This document shows, one piece after another, positions 54,347 to 62,844 of a stretch of DNA of 64,000 nt. The notes beneath the pieces are model-generated. The model worked only from the letters and a program-made list of their open reading frames with translations, had not been told where the DNA came from and made no database searches. The stretch's first letter is position 1; each line of letters opens with the position of its first letter. Both the position numbers and the translations under genes were made by a program. Source of the DNA: [Mycobacterium] fortunisiensis (lineage in GTDB: Bacteria > Actinomycetota > Actinomycetes > Mycobacteriales > Mycobacteriaceae); assembly GCF_019050325.1 (NCBI RefSeq), contig NZ_VOMB01000002.1:186001-250000 (forward strand), in the 5' to 3' direction.

Positions 54347-56110
54347 CTAACGTCCGAGCAGTTTGTCGGCTGCTGCCACCTTGAACTGCGGTGATTCCAC
54401 TTGCAGCTCGATGAGGGAGGTGAGGGTGTCGCGGTCTGCCCCACCGAGATCGGGATGGGCCTGCAGCCGAGTGAGGGCATTGCGTTTCCACTGTTCGATC
54501 CGCCAACCCGGCCACTCCAGCGGAATGATGAAATCGCCGGGCTCCACCTGGACGGGGATGGTGTCCGCGATGCACTGGGCAGCGCGGCGAATGTCGTCTG
54601 GGTGCATGCCCGTGTAGGAGCCGCTGTCGACCGAGAAGGCAGCCTTCACCTGCGCGGAATGCCCGGCGCCGTCGCTGACCAGCACACTGACGCCCATCTG
54701 GAACACGTCGCCTGGCGGCGATGTCAGGGTGAGGGAGCGGCCATCTGGAGACATCGCACAGCCAAGCGTGAACGTGCGAGGCCCGAGGTCTACGGCGAGG
54801 CTTGTCGCACCGGCCGCGATCGGCTTGTCCTCGACAGCCCAGGTGATCTGTGGCCCAACGAATCCCACGGTGGCAACCGTGAAGGTAACCGTGGTCGTTG
54901 TTTTCCAGCTGCCGAAGCGCAACACGTTCCCGCACTTGTCTCTGCGGGTGCGGGTGATGCGACCGCCTTCGTCGATGACGGTCGCCTCCGGCTCCGTTTG
55001 CGTCACCTCGGCTCCCCACGGCATCCACTCGATACGGAGCGCGCCGTCGGCACCGGTGGCCACTCGCACGGAGGTGCCCGACGACGTGCCGTCGGCCCAT
55101 CGGAGCAGCGGGGTCTGGTCGCCGGCGGTCCACACCGAGGAACCGCCGTAGGTGAGCGAGGGGTCGCCCAGATGAGCGACGTCGGTACTGACCCGCCACA
55201 CCAGCACCCCGTCGCCGGCCACCCCAGAGTCGTATGTCCTGCCCGGCAGGTTCGGACCGCGCCGTTCGAACAGGAAGTACTCGTTCTCGCGTCTCGCGGT
55301 GTCCCAGAGAATGATCGAGCCGTTCGATTGGGTACCCACGACTTCTGATCCCGCGGCGGCCATGTCGCGAATCTTTGGTTCGATCCAGCCGAGGTGCAGC
55401 TTGTGCCACGAATCCAGGTGCACGGGGACCTGGTCGTCGGCGTCGAAAGAATATCCACTCATCAGTGTGAGCAGATAATTACCGCCGTAGCCGTACAGGT
55501 CGATCGTCCCGAGCGAATGCGACAGTTCGTGTGCTATCTGGTAGAAGGGCGTCAGCGGGCCGGCGCCGGCGACGTGCACGGTGAGCTCGGTCGGTTGCGG
55601 GGGGTTCCCGATCATCTTGAGCACCGCGTAATTGTCCCGATTGGCCGGCTGCGCCGGATTTCCCGGAACGTGGTAATTCTCGAAGATGACGACGCAAAGT
55701 TCTTCTGCGGTGATCTCGTCGTCATTGTTCACGTCCAACCCGGCAAAGGTTTCCTGGGGTACGAGATCGAGAATGGTGCGCCAGCGAATTTCGGGTTTGT
55801 CGCCCAGGCCCGGAACCCATTCTCCCATCGCCAGCGGACCGACGACACCGATGTCCTCGAACCTGAACCGGCGATCGCTGTTTTCCGAAAAGTATTCGCG
55901 CAAGCTCGCCGGATTGGCGCCGCCGAATGGCGGTGCAGGCGTCCCAAATGCCAGGTCCGGGTAGTAATTCGGCGGATGGTAGTCCGAGAACGGCGGAAAA
56001 TCGGAATACTCCGCCAGGACGATCAGCAGGGGTCGGGTTCCGGTCGCCGCCCGGCCTCGCTGGAGCATTGCGCCATGCCCGAAGTCGGCAAGGGTTGGTG
56101 CCTGTGTCAT
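54347..56110 (-). CDS. M6-family (immune inhibitor A-like) zinc metalloprotease
   Basis: 587 residues from the ATG at 56110, preceded by GGGGGA. The protease domain has zinc motif HELSHSLGTIDLYG (HExxH plus a following Asp) near 195 and the M6 segment LDSWHKLHLGWIEP. An EF-hand-like loop DVNNDDEITAEE is near 130, suggesting calcium binding. The C-terminal half carries beta-sandwich-like domains. There is no signal peptide, which is unusual for the family. It is followed by the PGRS-GH5 gene 65 bp downstream, so it may act on or be exported with that protein. Confidence 0.8.
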   Translation of the reverse strand: MTQAPTLADFGHGAMLQRGRAATGTRPLLIVLAEYSDFPPFSDYHPPNYYPDLAFGTPAPPFGGANPASLREYFSENSDRRFRFEDIGVVGPLAMGEWVPGLGDKPEIRWRTILDLVPQETFAGLDVNNDDEITAEELCVVIFENYHVPGNPAQPANRDNYAVLKMIGNPPQPTELTVHVAGAGPLTPFYQIAHELSHSLGTIDLYGYGGNYLLTLMSGYSFDADDQVPVHLDSWHKLHLGWIEPKIRDMAAAGSEVVGTQSNGSIILWDTARRENEYFLFERRGPNLPGRTYDSGVAGDGVLVWRVSTDVAHLGDPSLTYGGSSVWTAGDQTPLLRWADGTSSGTSVRVATGADGALRIEWMPWGAEVTQTEPEATVIDEGGRITRTRRDKCGNVLRFGSWKTTTTVTFTVATVGFVGPQITWAVEDKPIAAGATSLAVDLGPRTFTLGCAMSPDGRSLTLTSPPGDVFQMGVSVLVSDGAGHSAQVKAAFSVDSGSYTGMHPDDIRRAAQCIADTIPVQVEPGDFIIPLEWPGWRIEQWKRNALTRLQAHPDLGGADRDTLTSLIELQVESPQFKVAAADKLLGR

Positions 56111-56299
56111 TGGGTCCCCCAATATTTCAGGACGGCTGAGGATGCCGCGGCCGTCGCTCGCTGTGGTGGGTGATGTGGCCGAGCCACACTCCACATCGTC
56201 ATCGCGGGCGTGGCCCTACGGCGCGAGTAATGCGCTACCTCAATTCGGCGCGATCGCGTTCTGCTCTGGAGTGCGGCCGCACGGCCTAGGATCCCGGGA

Positions 56300-57205
56300 G
56301 TGGAGCCCGAAACCACCACACGTCGCGGGCCACCACCCACATCGCGGTGGCGACGGCGCGGCATGGCCGTCGGACACCTGCTGGGGGTGGCCGCCCTCGC
56401 TGTGGGAAGCATGCTGGTGGCGTGCTCGCCGGGCCCGGCCTCGCCGGTGGCGGACGCGCCGCTGCAAGCGGGTGCGCAGACTACGATTCCAGTCGATCCG
56501 ATCGGCATCAGCGAGATCGAGGCCGGCCCGAACAACGTGCTGTACCTGGGCGGTTCGGGCGGGTTGTCGACACTGGCGCCCGGGGCTGCCCAACCGGCGC
56601 GGATGAATCTCGATCCACAGCCCGTGGTGTCGTCGATGGCAGTCGCCCCGGATGGCACGGTGTCATTCGTCAAACTCGGCGGTGTCGTCGAGACCCTCAA
56701 ACCGGGCGCCACCACAGCAGAACCGCTGCCGTTCGACCGGCTTCGGCACTTCAGCAAGATCGCGGTGGCGCGGGACGGCACCGTCTATCTCGGCGACAAC
56801 GAGCAACACAAGCTACTGAAACTCGCACCCGGGAAGAGAGTTCCGACCGAGCTCGCCGTCGGTGAAGTCGACGGCCTCGGGCACATGGTGGTCGACGGGG
56901 ACGACAACCTGTATGTGTCCATGCGGGGCAAGATCGTCAAGATCGCCAAGGGCGCAACCACGGCCGAGCCGGTGGCCGGTGTGACCGGCCACGCCGGCGG
57001 CCTGGCGGTCGACGCCGCGGGGAACCTGTATGCCACAGACTTGCAGGCCAATACGGTGTCGCGAACGGTGACCCCTGGTGGCGACTGGGCCCAGCTGCCG
57101 TTCGATGGATTGCAGACTCCGGCCGACATTGCCGTTGACGGCGACGGCAATGTCTACGTCGTCAACAAGCTGGGCACCGAGATCGCCAGGCTCGCTGCCA
57201 CATAG
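56300..57205 (+). CDS. Lipoprotein with NHL-type beta-propeller (PknD sensor-like)
   Basis: 301 residues from GTG. A basic N-terminus, a membrane segment and lipobox LVAC (GSMLVACSPG) show a lipoprotein. The mature part consists of six repeated blades with pattern AVDAAGNLYATD or AVDGDGNVYVVN, an NHL propeller like the outer sensor domain of mycobacterial PknD but without a kinase domain. It may bind a ligand or protein at the surface. Divergent from the M6 protease gene. Confidence 0.78.
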   Translation: MEPETTTRRGPPPTSRWRRRGMAVGHLLGVAALAVGSMLVACSPGPASPVADAPLQAGAQTTIPVDPIGISEIEAGPNNVLYLGGSGGLSTLAPGAAQPARMNLDPQPVVSSMAVAPDGTVSFVKLGGVVETLKPGATTAEPLPFDRLRHFSKIAVARDGTVYLGDNEQHKLLKLAPGKRVPTELAVGEVDGLGHMVVDGDDNLYVSMRGKIVKIAKGATTAEPVAGVTGHAGGLAVDAAGNLYATDLQANTVSRTVTPGGDWAQLPFDGLQTPADIAVDGDGNVYVVNKLGTEIARLAAT

Positions 57206-57237
57206 CGGTCACCGGCCCTGCCTCGGCGGGTCGAACG

Positions 57238-57663
57238 TCAGGTGTCCGTGGCTTTGCGAGGTGCGCTGGGTTCGGCGAACGGATCGGCGTTGATGCCCCA
57301 CGAATTCACCCATTGCGGTGTGATCTCGATCCAGCGGGGCCCGAACCCGGGGCCCAGTGCCTCGCCGCCGGTGTCGTGGATCCGTACCGGACCTTTGATC
57401 AGAACTCCGCGCGGCGCCCATTGCGGCTCGGTGACGACGTCGTCGACGACGAACGCGGCCTGCGGATTGCTCTGCAGGTGCCGAATGTAGAGCCGAGCCT
57501 GACCGCGGTAAGAGTGCCCGCCGATCTTTATCGACTCACTGTCGGTATCGAGGTGAAAACCCACTGGAATCACATGTGGCTGAGCGGTTTTGCCGACGGT
57601 GGCCAGTCGGCCGACCCGCTGTGATGCGAGGTAGTCCTTTTCCTTCTGGGTGAACAGCCCCAT
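57238..57663 (-). CDS. PPOX-class F420-dependent oxidoreductase-like protein
   Basis: 141 residues, split beta-barrel. The pattern (YLASQRVGRLATVG, then PHVIPVGFHLD and IKGPVRIHD) matches the PPOX class of deazaflavin (F420) or FMN-binding proteins, abundant in mycobacteria. Cofactor choice cannot be proved from sequence here. It shares its orientation with the adjacent methyltransferase gene, 33 bp away. Confidence 0.78.
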   Translation of the reverse strand: MGLFTQKEKDYLASQRVGRLATVGKTAQPHVIPVGFHLDTDSESIKIGGHSYRGQARLYIRHLQSNPQAAFVVDDVVTEPQWAPRGVLIKGPVRIHDTGGEALGPGFGPRWIEITPQWVNSWGINADPFAEPSAPRKATDT

Positions 57664-57696
57664 ATCCGTACTCCTGTTCTCTTCGGTAGATCCGCG

Positions 57697-58371
57697 CTAC
57701 GCCGGCTTGTGGGCGCTGAGCAGGAAGCCGGACATCAGCACGTGGCCCTCGTTGTCGCGTTCGAGCGCCAGATCGGGCGCTGCGGTGAAGGCGCTGTCGT
57801 TGCCGTACAGCTTGGCCGCATGCACGTCGTCGATCTCCCAGTCGGTGGAGACCACCTCACGCAACTCGGCCTCGGTCAAGCCGCGTGGGCCGGGTCGGTC
57901 GTCGGGGAGGGCGTCACCGAAGGCGTCGGCGGCGAACGCCAAGATGTACAGCGAGGCGCCCGGGGCGGCGGCCCGCGAGATCGCCCGCACGTAGTCTGCC
58001 CGCTTTTCCGGCGGTAGTGAATGCAGCAGTCCGCTGTCGAGAACGGTGGCGAACCGGCCGTCGTAGCCGTCGAACGCGGTGATGTCGGCCTGGGCGAATG
58101 TGGCTGAGGTCAAGCCCTTTTCGGCTGCGGTTGCGGTGGCGGCCGCCACGGCCGTGGCCGAGGCGTCCAGGCCGACCACGGTGTAACCCTGTGCGGCCAG
58201 CGCCAGGGACAGCGCTGCGTGTCCGCACCCGGCGTCGAGCACGTCGCTGCGTACCTTGCCCTGGTCGATCAGGGCAGCCAACTCCGGTTGCGGCTTGCCG
58301 ATGCTCCACGGCGGTGGCGTGTCGAGCCGGTAGGCGCTGTCCCAATCCATGTTCATGCGTGGTGACGTCAT
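57697..58371 (-). CDS. Class I SAM-dependent methyltransferase
   Basis: 224 residues from ATG 58371, which has GGGAGG 6 nt upstream. SAM-binding motif VLDAGCGHAALSLALAAQG with acidic end GLDAS is clear, and ADITAF follows. The substrate is unknown; the fold is that of small-molecule or thiopurine-type methyltransferases. Divergent from the TetR gene at 58502, whose product could control it. Confidence 0.83.
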   Translation of the reverse strand: MTSPRMNMDWDSAYRLDTPPPWSIGKPQPELAALIDQGKVRSDVLDAGCGHAALSLALAAQGYTVVGLDASATAVAAATATAAEKGLTSATFAQADITAFDGYDGRFATVLDSGLLHSLPPEKRADYVRAISRAAAPGASLYILAFAADAFGDALPDDRPGPRGLTEAELREVVSTDWEIDDVHAAKLYGNDSAFTAAPDLALERDNEGHVLMSGFLLSAHKPA

Positions 58372-58501
58372 TGGTCCTCCCAAGTGAATCGACTCTGTCG
58401 CTACCAGTGTGCCCACAAAACTCAACAGTTGTCTATATTAGCTGGTAAGCCGCCTGCGGCTTGTACGATTGCCAGCGGAACCGATCATGAGGGAGAGCGC
58501 G

Positions 58502-59146
58502 GTGAGTGCAGAACCGGTGCCGGATCCGGCCGGCGTCGAGAGCGAGAGCAAGGGGCAGCGCACCCGACGCCGGATTCTGGACGCCGCCCGTGGTGTCTTC
58601 GCCCACCTCGGCTACGAACGCGCCACCATCCGCGGTATCGCCGCGGCCGCCGGCGTCGACAAGTCCTCGGTCATCCAGTACTTCGGCAGCAAGAAGAACC
58701 TCTTCCGCGAGGCCGTGCACTGGAGCATCCCGGTGGCCGACGCGGTGGGCGACACTCCCGCGCAAACCGCGGAGAACCTGGCCCGCGGCATGTTCGATGC
58801 CTGGGCCGCCGACCCCAACAGCCCCATGACGGTGCTGTTGCGAGCCAGCATGACCAGTGAGGACGCCGCCGAAATTCTGCGCGACCACATCACCTCAGAA
58901 GCCGTCACCGCGCTGGCCGACACCATCGACGCGCCCGACGCGCGGCTGCGCGCGGCATTACTGGGGGCGATGCTGATGGGCGTGGCCAGCCACCGCTACC
59001 TGCTGCACATGCCAGACCTGCGCGAGGCCGGCACCGACGACATCCTGCGCCTGATCACGCCACTGCTGCAGACCTTGATTCACGCCGACGACGACGTCAC
59101 GGATGCATGTTCCACTGACCGCAATCCTGGGCCAGCACATCGTTGA
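58502..59146 (+). CDS. TetR family transcriptional regulator
   Basis: 214 residues starting at GTG 58502 with GGGAG upstream; ATG 58487 is an alternative. Helix-turn-helix IRGIAAAAGVDKSSVIQYFG is typical. The C-terminal domain has the pattern of the TetR_C_33-type regulators (LGAMLMGVASHRYLLHMPDL). Probable control of the divergent methyltransferase gene. Its last 50 bp overlap the 3' end of the convergent DUF1906 gene. Confidence 0.83.
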   Translation: MSAEPVPDPAGVESESKGQRTRRRILDAARGVFAHLGYERATIRGIAAAAGVDKSSVIQYFGSKKNLFREAVHWSIPVADAVGDTPAQTAENLARGMFDAWAADPNSPMTVLLRASMTSEDAAEILRDHITSEAVTALADTIDAPDARLRAALLGAMLMGVASHRYLLHMPDLREAGTDDILRLITPLLQTLIHADDDVTDACSTDRNPGPAHR

Positions 59147-59906
59147 CGTCGACCTCGATGCCGCCGACCACCGGGCCGGGGTTCGACGCGGTGCTGACAA
59201 TCCGTTGGTAGAGCACCGCGGCCGGGTGGACCTGACCGCGCGACCAGGACCGGGTCTGCCACGCCCACGCGCGTCCGGGCGTCCCCGACCTGCCGATGAC
59301 ACCGTCTTCGATGGCCCACTGGCACGGGTTGATACCCGCGTAGATGCCGGTGCGCTGGACGCCGATCACCGAGTTGATTCCACGAAACCACGGCAGTGCC
59401 AGGGTGTTCCAGGCGTTGCGGTCGATGTCGTCGTCGACGCTGAAGAAGACCGGTGCGCTCCGGCCCCCACCTGCGGCGGTATGCAACTGCCACGCGGTGC
59501 GCGCATCGGCGACGCCCCCGGCATAGCCGCGGGTGAAGTCCGACGGCGCCGTCCCGCCCGGCTTGCCGTACTGGAAGTTGCTGACGATCACCAGCCCGGC
59601 GGCGGTCAGCTCCCTGGCGTAGGGCAGCGTGATCGGCTTGGCGCCAAAGGTCGACCCGGGGCGTGACGTCGAGACGTAGTTGATCACCCCGGAATGCCCG
59701 GCAGACCGGATGTCCCGGGCCGGAATTTGCCGCTGGGCGAAGTCGATCAGGGTCGGAGCGGCGGCCGACGCCCGGGGCGCGCCGGCGCTTGCCGCGGCCA
59801 CGCCGAGCCCGGCCAGCGCCGACACCGCGGTGGCAAGGCGCAGCGCGTCTCGCCGGGAAACCGGGGCTGATCGGCGCAGGCCGCCGGTCCCAGGCGAGTC
59901 CTGCAT
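59097..59906 (-). CDS. Tat-exported DUF1906 (Rv2525c-like) glycoside hydrolase-like protein
   Basis: 269 residues. Twin-arginine signal SRRDALRLATAVSALAGL with cleavage near ASAAAP shows Tat export. The mature domain matches DUF1906, a TIM barrel related to GH25 lysozymes (PTLIDFAQRQIPARDI, VIVSNFQYG, PVFFSVDDD and GIYAGINPCQW). Rv2525c of M. tuberculosis, of this family, affects cell-wall properties; enzymatic activity is unproven. Its start is 9 bp from a GTTAAC-type dyad. Confidence 0.85.
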   Translation of the reverse strand: MQDSPGTGGLRRSAPVSRRDALRLATAVSALAGLGVAAASAGAPRASAAAPTLIDFAQRQIPARDIRSAGHSGVINYVSTSRPGSTFGAKPITLPYARELTAAGLVIVSNFQYGKPGGTAPSDFTRGYAGGVADARTAWQLHTAAGGGRSAPVFFSVDDDIDRNAWNTLALPWFRGINSVIGVQRTGIYAGINPCQWAIEDGVIGRSGTPGRAWAWQTRSWSRGQVHPAAVLYQRIVSTASNPGPVVGGIEVDVNDVLAQDCGQWNMHP

Positions 59907-59914
59907 GGGCAGAT

Positions 59915-59938
59915 GTTAACAAAGTGACTGTTGTTAAC
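59915..59938. promoter_or_regulatory. GTTAACAA-N8-TTGTTAAC dyad upstream of the DUF1906 gene
   Basis: Perfect 8-bp arms (59915-59922 and 59931-59938) with 8-bp spacer AGTGACTG, in an AT-rich patch 9 bp upstream of the ATG at 59906. Each arm contains the palindrome GTTAAC. Likely operator that overlaps the promoter; the binding protein is unknown. Confidence 0.65.
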
Positions 59939-60100
59939 TGTGTGGCCACGCCGGGGCGGCGCAACGGGGCATTCGCGCCAAGACCTCGAGCCAGCCCAAA
60001 ATCTTTGGCTGTTTGTCGGTGCCCGCGGGCAAACTCGACCACGAGCGGAACCGTGAGCAGGCGTAACGTGCTCTGAAGTAGGTGGCCCTGGAGGTGCAGC

Positions 60101-60673
60101 ATGGCGGGATTGGCCGAATTGCCCCGTGACCTGGTGACGCTCGAACAGTGGGACGCCCTCGAGCTGGATGAGGCGCGTCGCTGGGAGCTCGTCGAGGGGG
60201 GCATCGTCATGACACCGCGGCCGCGTCCGCTTCACCAGATAGTGTCGGGAAATCTACGGCAGTTGATCCGGGCGGTGCTGCCGGAGTCGCTCGCGGTGCT
60301 GCAGGAAGTCGAGATCACCGTCGAGGCGCGCTTCCCGCCGACAGTGCGTGATCCCGACCTTGTCGTGGTGAATCGCAGCGTCGTGGATCGCAATCCCGTG
60401 CGGGTCGACGCCCACGATGTCGCGTTGGTCGTCGAGATCGTGTCCCCTGGTTCGCGACGGACCGACCGGGTGATGAAGCTCTACGAGTATGCGAAAGCCG
60501 ACATCGAACACTATTGGATTGTCGATCTCGACTCAGACGCGGAAGAGCGGTTCCTGGTGCACCGGATCCACGACGGAACGTACCAGCGCGTCGAAGCCCT
60601 TGTCGGCGAGCGGGTTCGAACCGGCGAGCCGGTGACGCTCGACTTCACGCTCGACGAGCTCACCCGGGCCTGA
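60101..60673 (+). CDS. Uma2 family (DUF820) nuclease-like protein
   Basis: 190 residues; the ATG at 60101 is preceded by GGAGG. PD-(D/E)xK nuclease fold with visible catalytic set: Asp in VRDPDLVVV, Glu in VVEIVSPGSRRTDRVMK with the Lys at its end, followed by YAKADIEHYWIVD. Uma2 genes are common in cyanobacteria and actinobacteria, often as single genes of unknown role. It is convergent with the GyrA-like gene 10 bp away. Confidence 0.82.
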   Translation: MAGLAELPRDLVTLEQWDALELDEARRWELVEGGIVMTPRPRPLHQIVSGNLRQLIRAVLPESLAVLQEVEITVEARFPPTVRDPDLVVVNRSVVDRNPVRVDAHDVALVVEIVSPGSRRTDRVMKLYEYAKADIEHYWIVDLDSDAEERFLVHRIHDGTYQRVEALVGERVRTGEPVTLDFTLDELTRA

Positions 60674-60683
60674 GGCCCCGGCC

Positions 60684-62828
60684 CTACGTGGCCGGGGTGA
60701 TCCCCGTCCCGGCGCTCTTCACCGAGGCCTTCGCGCGTTTCTCGGCGCGCACCGGCCGCCCGCCGCGCACGAACCCGGTCGGGGAGATCGTTGCCGACAG
60801 CAGTGCGTCCTCACCGTTGACGAACGGGTGGAATCCGACGCCGGCGCCGCCGCGCCCCTTGACCGGGATGTCGGCGACTTCGGTGACCTTCCAGGCTTTC
60901 TCGGAGATCGACAGGATGGCCTCGCCGTTCTCGCACGTCACCGGCAGCGCGGCGATCACTGCGTCCATCGGGTCACCGGCCACCAGCTTCACCCCGGCCA
61001 CACCGTTGCCGGCCACGCCCTGGGGATTCACCGCGGCGGGATCGACGCGCAGGATCTTGCCGCGTCGGGTCACCAGCGCCAGGTGGTAGCCGTCGGGCAG
61101 CACTCCGGAGCACAACAGCCCGGTGATGTCCGGCGCGACGGGGATGTCGCGGATCTTGTAGGGCAGGCCGTTGCCGCTGGTGAACTTGACCCGTCCGTCG
61201 GTCCATACCGCCCAACCGAGGCCTGACGTCAACAGCTCGCCGTGGCTGTCGGAGAACACACCCCGGTCATCGAGGCGCCAGGCGGCGTTGACCTTGCGTT
61301 CGCGCGGCCCGTCGTCGTCGGCGCCGGCCGTGACGGGCGTGGCGTCGAAATCGAGGACGGTGCGACGGTCGAACTCGGGGCCCTTGAACAGCTTTGCGGT
61401 CTCGACCAGCTCCTTGTCGATCACCACCCGGCGGGCATCCGGGTTGGACACCAGTTCGGTCAGTTCGGCGAATTCGGCGTCCAGCTTCTCGGCCTCGGCC
61501 TGCAGCTCGATGACGTCGAGTTTGGTCAGGCGTCGAAGTTGCAGTCCCAGAACGTAATCGGCCTGCCCGGTGTCGATCTTGAAATGTTCCTGCAGGCCCT
61601 GACGGGCCTCGTCGACGGTCTCGGAGGCACGAATGATCGCCACCGCAGTGTCGATGTCCAGGTGGATTTTCATCAGGCCGGCCACCAGGTGACGGCGGGC
61701 GGCGACCTTCTCCAGTCGATACTCGCTGCGGCGCAACACCACTGAATCGCGCAGGTGCAGGAAGGCGCTGATCAGTTCACGCACTGACCACCAGCGCGGC
61801 ACCCGGTCCTCGTCGAGCGCGACCAGGCTGGCGGCGAAGGTCGACTCCAGCGGCGTCAGCGCGAGCAGCTGGTCGCGGATGGTCTCGGCGCTGTGTCCAC
61901 GTTTGGCGGTGACGACGATGCGCAGGCCGTTGCGCCGGTCGGTGAGGTCGGACATGTCGGCCACCCCGGACAATTCGCCCGATTCGACCAACGCCCGGAT
62001 CCGGTCCTGCACAGTGTTACTCGCCACGCCGGGCGGCAGCTCGGTGATGACGACGTTCTTACCGTCGACGGTCAGGGTGCCGCGCACGGTGAATGCGCCG
62101 CGGCCGGTGGTGATGTACTCCCGCAACCCGGCGGTGCCGACCACGGTGGCCCCGCAGCCCCAGTCCGGGCCCGGAATCAGCTTGACCAACCGATCGTCGG
62201 TCATGTTCGGGGTTTTCAACAGGGCCCGGCAGGCCGCCATCACCTCGCGCGGATTGTGCGCGGGCACCTTGGTGGCCCAGCCCTCGGCGATGCCGACGGC
62301 ACCGTTGCACAGCAACACCGGCCACTGCGCCGGCAGCACCGTCGGTTCGATCCATTCACCGTCGAAGGTCGACACCATCGGCACGGCGTGACTGTCGAGT
62401 TCGGCGGTGAGTGCCGCACCGGGCGCGGACAGCCGCATCTCGGTGTAGCGGTCGGCGGCCGGGATGTCACCTTGGATGCGGGGGAATGCACCTTGTCCGT
62501 CAATGACTTTCACGCGCTGGAAGTCGGCGGCCATCAGCGCCGCCGCGCCGTACATCGACGCGCCACCATGCGGGTGCAGGTTGCCGGTGACGGCCGAGCA
62601 CACCTTCGAGGACTTCTGCGGTTTGTTGCCGGGCAGCAGCTTCGAATCGTGCATCTGGTAGAGCAGGCGGCGCTGGCCCGGCTTGAGCCCGTCGAAGGCC
62701 GAAGGGATGGCGCGATCGCTGACGCTGTAGAGCGCGAACGTCAGCTGGTAGTGATTCCAGTAGTCGTCGGCGCTCTGGTCGAGCACCAGGTCGGGGTTCT
62801 GTTCGGGAACATCCAGGGTGGCAGTCAC
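60684..62828 (-). CDS. GyrA-like subunit of atypical type II topoisomerase (TopoM type)
   Basis: 714 residues, shorter than GyrA (about 840). The breakage-reunion domain has the active Tyr in AADRYTEMRLS near 127, a quinolone-pocket-like helix (NLHPHGGASMYGAAALMAAD) and a coiled-coil segment near 370-480. The C-terminal part is a reduced beta-propeller without an evident GyrA-box. M. smegmatis has such a second enzyme, TopoM, with positive supercoiling activity. Start is GTG at 62828, 16 bp after the GyrB-like stop, so both subunits form an operon. Confidence 0.87.
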   Translation of the reverse strand: MTATLDVPEQNPDLVLDQSADDYWNHYQLTFALYSVSDRAIPSAFDGLKPGQRRLLYQMHDSKLLPGNKPQKSSKVCSAVTGNLHPHGGASMYGAAALMAADFQRVKVIDGQGAFPRIQGDIPAADRYTEMRLSAPGAALTAELDSHAVPMVSTFDGEWIEPTVLPAQWPVLLCNGAVGIAEGWATKVPAHNPREVMAACRALLKTPNMTDDRLVKLIPGPDWGCGATVVGTAGLREYITTGRGAFTVRGTLTVDGKNVVITELPPGVASNTVQDRIRALVESGELSGVADMSDLTDRRNGLRIVVTAKRGHSAETIRDQLLALTPLESTFAASLVALDEDRVPRWWSVRELISAFLHLRDSVVLRRSEYRLEKVAARRHLVAGLMKIHLDIDTAVAIIRASETVDEARQGLQEHFKIDTGQADYVLGLQLRRLTKLDVIELQAEAEKLDAEFAELTELVSNPDARRVVIDKELVETAKLFKGPEFDRRTVLDFDATPVTAGADDDGPRERKVNAAWRLDDRGVFSDSHGELLTSGLGWAVWTDGRVKFTSGNGLPYKIRDIPVAPDITGLLCSGVLPDGYHLALVTRRGKILRVDPAAVNPQGVAGNGVAGVKLVAGDPMDAVIAALPVTCENGEAILSISEKAWKVTEVADIPVKGRGGAGVGFHPFVNGEDALLSATISPTGFVRGGRPVRAEKRAKASVKSAGTGITPAT

Positions 62829-62844
62829 AGTGTTTTCCTACGTC

